In this document: positions 6,740 through 11,452 of the stretch, in pieces
Numbering within the stretch: the stretch's first letter is position 1
Layout of the letters: each line of letters begins with the position of its first letter
DNA from: an uncultured Bacteroides sp.
Lineage (GTDB): Bacteria; Bacteroidota; Bacteroidia; Bacteroidales; Bacteroidaceae
NCBI RefSeq assembly: GCF_949298305.1
Contig: NZ_CASFWU010000115.1
Location: 1 to 11,452, forward strand
Reading direction: 5' to 3'
Length of the DNA: 11,452 bases
Made by a program: the position numbers and the translations under genes
Notes under the pieces: generated by a model
What the model was told of the DNA's origin: nothing
The model's database searches: none
The model's input: only the letters and a program-made list of their open reading frames with translations

Positions 6740-7770
6740 TTAGTCTGCAACAATGATAACGACTCTGTTCCAGTCGTTATTATTCTTGAACGGCTGTTCT
6801 TCTCCTTCCATGCTCATCACCGCGAGCCGGTCGGCGCTGATGCCGTATTTCTTGACCAGACAGTCGCGCACAGCTTCGGCACGCTGCTTGGCAAGACGGA
6901 GGTTGATTTCGGGAGTACCCGTACCCGTGTCGGCATATCCGTTGATGGTGGCGTTGGCCTCGGGATACTGCTCCAGATACTGGGCGATGGCCATGATGTT
7001 CATCTCCTGGCTCGGTGTGATGTTGGTCTTGCCGATGCTGAACGTCACGTGGCTGCGGATACCCTTCACCACCTTTTCGGCGGGCGGACAATCTTTCTCA
7101 ACCAAAATGGTGTCTGTCCGGTGTTCTACGATGCTGTCGGCCAGTTGCGCGCGCTGTTCGTTGATGAGTGCATTCATCTCTTCTTCAGTATAGACAATCT
7201 CTGGATATTCCTCGGAGATGCAGGTGATGCAGTCCACGTTTATGCCGAACTTGTAGGTGAGGCCCACACCCACGTGGAAATACGTGTCTATGCCGTGGTC
7301 GTCGCGTCCGTTCCAGCGGTCGGAAACGCCGTTGGCCGTAGCTTCAACATTCAGGTCGATGGCGTCGTTCAGGCGGAAACTGCCCTGCAGACCCAACTTG
7401 CCCATGAAACTGCTGGCATTGCTGAACGAACGGTTGAAGCCCACACCGGCAATAAGGTTCACGTCGAACAGGCGTTCGGGATAACGCTTGATGAGCTGGC
7501 TGAGGTTCATCAATCCGTCTACCGTGGCCGAGCCGAAGTAGAAGGACTCAGCCCCGCTGAACACGCCCGGCGCACGAAATACTTACCTACGGCAATGGAA
7601 CCGCCCGGTGACAACAGCCGGCCGATACCGGTTCCGCCGGTGGAGTAGGTTACTCCCAGTTCGCCCTGGACGAACCACGGATTTTCTTTGGGCGTGTCGC
7701 TGTTCTGGGCGTTTGCGCAGAACGAAAACGCGGCCAGTGCCATGGAAGTGACAATAATTCTTAGCTTCAT
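6740..7770 (-). pseudogene. OmpA-family outer-membrane protein, frameshifted
   Basis: Two overlapping frames together make one OmpA-like protein. The first (7770 down to 7519) gives a signal peptide MKLRIIVTSMALAAFSFCANA and the first beta-strands, through SIAVGKYFV at residue 66, then turns to nonsense. The second frame (ending at 6740) resumes with FSGAESFYFGSATVDGLMNLS. It carries the rest of the barrel and a C-terminal OmpA peptidoglycan-binding domain with GYADTGTGTPEINLRLAKQRAEA, whose Asp and Arg fit the usual binding residues, and ends in NDWNRVVIIVAD. Both frames are open only between 7519 and 7582, so the shift lies there, most likely at 7564-7575. One missing base or two extra bases would explain it. 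I see no slippery heptamer, so programmed frameshifting is unlikely. A few barrel residues may also be missing. The start is 11 nt after the lipoprotein gene. A sequencing error remains possible. Confidence 0.8.
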
Positions 7771-7781
7771 AGTAAACTGTT

Positions 7782-8369
7782 TTATAAGTTAACCAACTGC
7801 GCCTTTACCAGTTCTCTGTCGGCATCGTTCAGGTGTATGCCGTAGCTGTCGTAGATATACCTGCCCAGCACGTTGTCCTTGTTGGTAAGGATTTGCTGCC
7901 TGTAAAATTCGGAGAAGGTTTTCTTCATCGTTTCCAGTTGCGAGGCGTCCATCTTCTTGAAGCTGTCGCGGGTGGCCTGGAGGTCGTTCAGAAATTCCTG
8001 GAGGCGGAAGTTGAGTGCTGTGCCCTGGGTGGTCACATATTCGCCAATCTCAACTTGAACTTTCCCTCCTTCTATCACTACCGGCATGGACAGAAAGTCG
8101 ATGGAGTCTGCCGGGTTCACCAGTTGTATGATGGCTACGTATGGCATCGATGCGGTGTCTGTACGTTCTATGGTTATGGTTTTGTCTACAATAGACAAGG
8201 TGTCCAGTACCCTTTGTCCAGCGTCCATGAGGTATGCTTCCGTGTATTGCGGGATGTCTACCTTGACGCTGACCGTACAGCCGGATTGTTGCGGTGTCTG
8301 GCCTCCCTTACAGCCGACAAGGCCGATTCCGACATTTAGCAAAAGCAAAAGCAGAAGTTTGTTCTTCAT
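7782..8369 (-). CDS. Small lipoprotein with DUF4369-like domain
   Basis: A 195-aa lipoprotein with a leucine-rich signal peptide ending in LVGC, so Cys20 is the lipidated residue. The body (about 30-125) resembles the DUF4369 beta-domain that precedes thioredoxin folds in Bacteroidetes TlpA-like proteins. It has YLMDAGQRVLDTLSIVDKTI, a PVVIEGGKVQVEIG strand pair, and GTALNFRLQEFLND leading into a helical region. No thioredoxin domain and no CxxC motif follow, so redox activity is not expected. The C-terminal third is helical and charged (QLETMKKTFSEFYRQQ). The OmpA-like gene begins 11 nt later, which suggests one transcript and a shared role in the cell envelope. The gene upstream on the same strand is cut off from it by a strong terminator. 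Its own promoter is unclear; TACTTTTA, about 12 nt before the ATG, is a poor match. Confidence 0.8.
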   Translation of the reverse strand: MKNKLLLLLLLNVGIGLVGCKGGQTPQQSGCTVSVKVDIPQYTEAYLMDAGQRVLDTLSIVDKTITIERTDTASMPYVAIIQLVNPADSIDFLSMPVVIEGGKVQVEIGEYVTTQGTALNFRLQEFLNDLQATRDSFKKMDASQLETMKKTFSEFYRQQILTNKDNVLGRYIYDSYGIHLNDADRELVKAQLVNL

Positions 8370-8391
8370 CTTGTAGTTGTTTTTAAAAGTA

Positions 8392-8429
8392 AAGGCGGTC
8401 CGGCTAATTTTTATTAGCAGAACCGCCTT
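8392..8429 (-). terminator. Two-part hairpin terminator after the beta-barrel gene
   Basis: AAGGCGGT (8392-8399) and ACCGCCTT (8422-8429) form an 8-bp outer stem. After a 3 x 3 internal loop, GCTAAT and ATTAGC (8403-8408, 8413-8418) form a 6-bp inner stem around a 4-base loop. On the minus strand it is followed by TTTACTTTTAAAA. It lies about 42 nt beyond the stop codon of the outer-membrane gene and separates that unit from the lipoprotein gene. Confidence 0.75.
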
Positions 8430-8455
8430 CCCTGCATTGTTTACGTTTTTTTAGG

Positions 8456-8472
8456 AAACGTCTGTTACGTTT
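8456..8472. repeat. Small AAACGT/ACGTTT dyad at the beta-barrel stop codon
   Basis: AAACGT (8456-8461) and ACGTTT (8467-8472) form a 6-bp inverted repeat with a 5-nt loop. The right arm overlaps the stop codon of the outer-membrane gene, and a third ACGTTT-like copy follows in the T-rich stretch near 8443. It may stabilise the mRNA 3' end ahead of the main terminator, or may be chance. Confidence 0.3.
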
Positions 8473-9352
8473 AGAACCGGAATCCGAACTTCAACACGGG
8501 CATGTCGAATATTTTCACGTTGTGATGCGACACGTTGTATTTGTCAAATCCCTTGGGGCAAATCTGGATGAGGTCGTAACGGTAGGCTACCGGCTGGAAC
8601 TCCAGTCCCAGAATCATGCCTTTGGCAATGCTGTATTCCACACCGGCCACTGCGGCGCCCTTGATGCCGAACATCTGTCCGGCCTTTCCGGCTGCCAGGT
8701 AGACTTGGGTGGGAAGTCCGTCGCCGTCTTCGTCTTCGCCGTCATCGTAGACTTCGCCCGTATAAGGTTCTGTTGTTTCAATTCTCGCCATCTGGAAGCC
8801 TGCCAAGACTCCCACATAAGGGTGTATGCGCGGATTGCTCGTCTTGAAATAGCGGTCAGTGCCCACTGATACGTACCAGTTGTTGGTGGCCTGTGCGTTC
8901 ACATACTTCTGCGCGGGGATAATCATGTCGGGAACGGTTTCATAGTCTCCTTCAATGTAATCCTTCTTCGGCGTGACGCTGATGTTCATTCCGAACGAGA
9001 AGTTGACAGCCCAGCAGTCGTCCCAGAAGTATTTGCCTTGCAGGCCGACGATGTTGACCAGACTATTGTTGTTGAACCCGCCGATGTTCAGGTAAGCGCC
9101 CGGGTCGACTGACTGGTTTTTGTCGCCACCCAGTCCCACCGAACCTTCCGTGTTGGTGAAGTTGGGCAATAGGTACGAGCCTGTGTTCTCATTGTAGAAC
9201 GGGCTCTGGCTGCCTAATACCAGCGACACCTGCCACTGACCTTTGCGGGGAGCAAACACCACACCCTCTTTTTTGCCGCTGCCGGCTTGTTGCGCCCAAA
9301 GGGGCGCAACAAGGGCTGCTGACAATAAGATTGTGCAAAGTTTCTTTATCAT
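8471..9352 (-). CDS. Outer-membrane beta-barrel protein, possibly BT1926-like
   Basis: A 293-aa exported protein with signal peptide MIKKLCTILLSAALVAPLWA, cleaved near AQQ. The mature part has many amphipathic beta-strands (WQVSLVLGS, AVNFSFGMNISV, WYVSVGTDRYF, HPYVGVLAGFQMA, GVEYSIAKGMILGLEF). It ends in KFGFRF, with the terminal Phe typical of BAM-assembled barrels. An acidic loop with DEDGDG (207-212) looks like a calcium-binding loop. From memory it resembles the Bacteroides thetaiotaomicron BT1926-type barrel found next to the S-layer protein BT1927; this is a recollection, not a search result. It begins 22 nt after the long helical surface protein gene, and the pair ends at one terminator. 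That pairing fits a barrel that anchors or exports a surface layer. The alternative is a generic OprW/OmpW-like barrel. Confidence 0.78.
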   Translation of the reverse strand: MIKKLCTILLSAALVAPLWAQQAGSGKKEGVVFAPRKGQWQVSLVLGSQSPFYNENTGSYLLPNFTNTEGSVGLGGDKNQSVDPGAYLNIGGFNNNSLVNIVGLQGKYFWDDCWAVNFSFGMNISVTPKKDYIEGDYETVPDMIIPAQKYVNAQATNNWYVSVGTDRYFKTSNPRIHPYVGVLAGFQMARIETTEPYTGEVYDDGEDEDGDGLPTQVYLAAGKAGQMFGIKGAAVAGVEYSIAKGMILGLEFQPVAYRYDLIQICPKGFDKYNVSHHNVKIFDMPVLKFGFRF

Positions 9353-9374
9353 CTTGTTTCAGTTAAAATGTTGA

Positions 9375-11357
9375 TTATTCAGCCGGAGTTTCCTCTGCTG
9401 CCGATTCCAAAGACATCTTTTCGATAATTTTGTTCAAGAGATCCAATGCTGCTTTATATTCTTCGTTGGCGTTTTCAACGTCAATTACGGCGTCTTCCCA
9501 ATTTTCTGTGGCAATTTCTAATGCGCTAAGTTGTTCATCGTTATAAGCCTCCAGGTTACGCTGAGCTGTATCTACTGCATGTTTTTGGTCTTCAATTTCC
9601 AAATCCAAGCCTCTGATTAATTCGTTAAGATTTTCGATTTCTGTTGCAATCATATCTGTTGTCCAGAATTCGTAGCCATTCAGTATGTAGTTGTAACATG
9701 CATTTTCGATACTTTCCAACAAATCTATAAGCAGTTCTGTTTTTGCCCTAAGCTCATCTGCTGCTTCGTATGTCTGTTCATACTTTAATTCTAAGGCAGT
9801 AAGTTCCTCCATCAATTCTTTTTCTTCAGCTTCTGCATTTTCTTTTACTGTGGTATATTCAGTTTCCAAAGAGTTGATGGCAGTAGTTACAGCAGTAATC
9901 AGTTTGTTAACAGAACTATTCTTGTCGGCAATCCAAGCTTCAGCAAACTCGATGCGGGCTTCGTTTGCAAATACATTTCCCATCTTTCCGAAACTTCCAC
10001 AAGCTGCAATATATGCATCGCCATAAAGTGGCTCTTCACTGCTTGCTTCGATAGCTGCTTTTACATCGTCATATGTTAAATCCAATAAACGGGAGTCGGG
10101 GTCGCCGTACTCATTGGTATAATATAGAGATGTACCAAAGATTGTATTGGATTGCATGGCAATTAATCTACGCAGTGTGTATTTATCTACTTGAGTTGCA
10201 TCGCCAATTTCTACTTCGTATGTTCCGTTATTATCGCGGTAGTATATAATATTGGTGGACGTCTCCCATTCATTTGTTGATTCTACATTCTTCGTAGTTA
10301 TATATGCGCTGCGCTCCCATAAATAATACATGTCAGCTAAACTCATAAAGTCAACCGTGTTGAATATAGCACAATAGCTCCACTCGGTTGCAGAAGCACT
10401 GTTTAAGAAAGTGGCATATAACGGAGTAATGGTATTGGCTTGGGTATCCAAGGCTGTTCTCTTGGCATTGTATGTCTCAATAGCTGTTTTGTAATCATTG
10501 GCAGCCTTATTCCACGCTTCCTTCTCTTTCTTGACACCTTCGTAATAATTGGCTTCAATCTTGGAATATTCCTCATTATAGTATTCATTCCATTTATTCC
10601 ATGGATCTGCATCCATATAGGCTTGCCATGCTTCATCCACATCTTCTTGAGTAACGCCTTCTACTCCGTTCTGTAAATCCTGGAATAATTTTTCATAGGC
10701 TTTATAGAGCTCTTGTTGCGCTGTAGTGAACTCGTCTAATTTATCATTTAGCGAGCTATTGAGGTTATCTGTTGCTTCAGACTTAACTGTTCCCAGATTC
10801 TCGATGTTTGTATAATAAGTGTTCTGTACTTTATAATATGTGTATTCTGCTTTTTGAATAGCTTCCCAAGCAGCCTCGTTTTCTTCTACAGCCTTGTTGA
10901 AGTTTGGAAGAGCTTCTGCAAATGCTGTGTATCCTGTGAATTTAGTCAAATCAATCACGGCATCGGCAGGTGTGCGGTAATAAGCATCCACAGCTTCTTT
11001 CCATACTTTTTTATCCGCTTCTATTGCAGCTTTCAGTTCTTCATTTTCTTGTTTCCATTCGGCTATTCTTTGTGAAGTCCAAGCATTGTCATTGTCATCG
11101 CGTGTCCATGATTTTAGTCTGTCCAATAAATACGTTAATTCGCTAATACGGCCTTCAAGATTGCTTGGGGTGGTCAAAGAATATGTCAATTCAGGATACT
11201 CTACGGACTTGATATATTCCCAAGCAAAAGGCAATGCTTCGTTTTTCACATCTTCTGGGAAAGTGAATTCAGGTATGGTGCGTAATAAAGTTAAAGTATT
11301 GTCGAAATATTCTTGGTATTCTTTCTGCCATGCTGCATATTCATTGTTGATTGCATA
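9375..11357 (-). pseudogene. Long helical surface-layer-like protein, 5' end missing
   Basis: An open frame of 660 codons ends at TAA 9377-9375. Going upstream it stays open to codon 11357-11355 and then meets TAA at 11360-11358. A GTG at 11249 could be read as a start, but the 36 codons before it (YAINNEYAAWQKEYQEY and on) have the same character, so GTG is not the natural start. No ATG and no signal peptide exist at the 5' end, so the gene is decapitated. The product is very rich in Glu, Ala, Tyr, Asn and Trp. Long helical, coiled-coil-like arms (about residues 1-310 and 470-640 of the open frame) flank a more globular middle (about 320-480, with YYRDNNGTYEVEIGD). The C-terminus is acidic (AAEETPAE). 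The gene is AT-rich against its neighbours and directly precedes an outer-membrane barrel gene. A surface-layer protein of the BT1927 kind is the best guess; the family is not certain. Confidence 0.7.
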
Positions 11358-11452
11358 TTACTACTGGTGCGATAAAATCGCATTAGTTTTAAATATCATC
11401 AAATAACGAGAGTTCTTTGACATTTTGGTTTAAAATGATTGATGAGTCTTGC
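11358..11452. other. Foreign-looking sequence at the broken 5' end, possible insertion end
   Basis: From about 11358 to the window edge the sequence no longer encodes the surface protein in any frame. It contains an 11-bp hairpin and the motif AGTTCTTTGACATTTTGG, and is AT-rich. Near the edge an ATG at 11435 opens six codons (MIDESC) that run off the window and might begin a gene. The stretch could be the end of an insertion sequence, an inversion breakpoint, or a recombination site that swaps gene starts. I do not recognise a terminal repeat of a known family. Confidence 0.4.
11363..11387. repeat. 11-bp hairpin next to the gene breakpoint
   Basis: On the plus strand ACTGGTGCGAT (11363-11373) pairs with ATCGCATTAGT (11377-11387). 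The stem has 11 pairs, including two G-T wobbles, and the loop is AAA. TTTT follows on the plus strand, so it could end transcription in that direction. It could also be a subterminal hairpin like those of IS200/IS605-type elements. It starts five bases from the point where the surface protein frame is lost. Confidence 0.55.

Noticed and set aside
7519..7582. Programmed -1 ribosomal frameshift in the OmpA-like gene
   Set aside because: The direction is arithmetically possible, but no slippery heptamer or downstream pseudoknot is visible, and this family is normally encoded in one frame.
9375..11249. Taking GTG 11249 as the true start of the surface protein
   Set aside because: The 36 upstream in-frame codons have the same composition and helical pattern. 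GTG gives no signal peptide, so the gene is better described as truncated.
11086..11406. A 106-codon plus-strand open frame at the right end
   Set aside because: It is antisense to the surface-layer-like gene and crosses the breakpoint. Its content is explained by the complement of the coding strand.
11358..11452. A phase-variable invertible promoter for the surface-layer-like gene inside the window
   Set aside because: No pair of long inverted repeats flanking a promoter is visible, and no TAnnTTTG box faces the gene. The idea survives only as a test outside the window.
1..11452. CRISPR array, toxin-antitoxin pair or defence island
   Set aside because: No regularly spaced repeats and no nuclease, helicase, methylase or toxin motifs were found. 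Outside the recombinase, the genes are a topoisomerase subunit and envelope proteins.

Overview
The window looks like a chromosomal segment of a Bacteroidales bacterium, most likely Bacteroides or a close relative. Four things point there: promoters of the Bacteroides type (TAnnTTTG at -7, TTTG near -33), no strong Shine-Dalgarno sites, outer-membrane proteins and lipoproteins of Bacteroidetes-specific families, and a Bacteroidetes-type topoisomerase IV subunit A. Species cannot be fixed from the sequence.

Left part (1 to about 1747, plus strand, AT-rich; sampled lines give roughly 32-45% GC): a 58-residue small protein gene overlaps the start of a 500-residue large serine recombinase. The recombinase gene is transcribed toward a tRNA-Leu(UAG) gene on the minus strand (1739-1820). 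Its last codons run through the tRNA terminator and into the tRNA acceptor stem. I read this as the edge of an integrated element lying to the left, with the tRNA 3' end as its boundary.

Middle part (1821-6740, minus strand, sampled lines about 48-60% GC): a tight operon read right to left, with gaps of 10 and 8 nt. It holds topoisomerase IV subunit A (parC), an outer-membrane protein resembling DUF3316, and an S41-type protease lipoprotein. A clear Bacteroides -7 box precedes parC. A near-perfect promoter serves the tRNA.

Right part (6740-11452, minus strand): envelope genes in two units, each ended by a strong hairpin. Unit one is a 660-codon helical, S-layer-like surface protein gene lacking its 5' end, followed by an outer-membrane beta-barrel gene. 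Unit two is a small lipoprotein resembling the DUF4369 domain, followed by an OmpA-family gene broken by a frameshift. The start and signal peptide of the surface protein are replaced at about 11358 by unrelated AT-rich sequence with an 11-bp hairpin, which looks like the end of an insertion or a rearrangement breakpoint.

No defence system, CRISPR array or rRNA is visible. The best leads are the recombinase/tRNA junction, the overlapping small ORF, the frameshifted ompA-like gene, and the decapitated surface-layer-like gene at the right edge.
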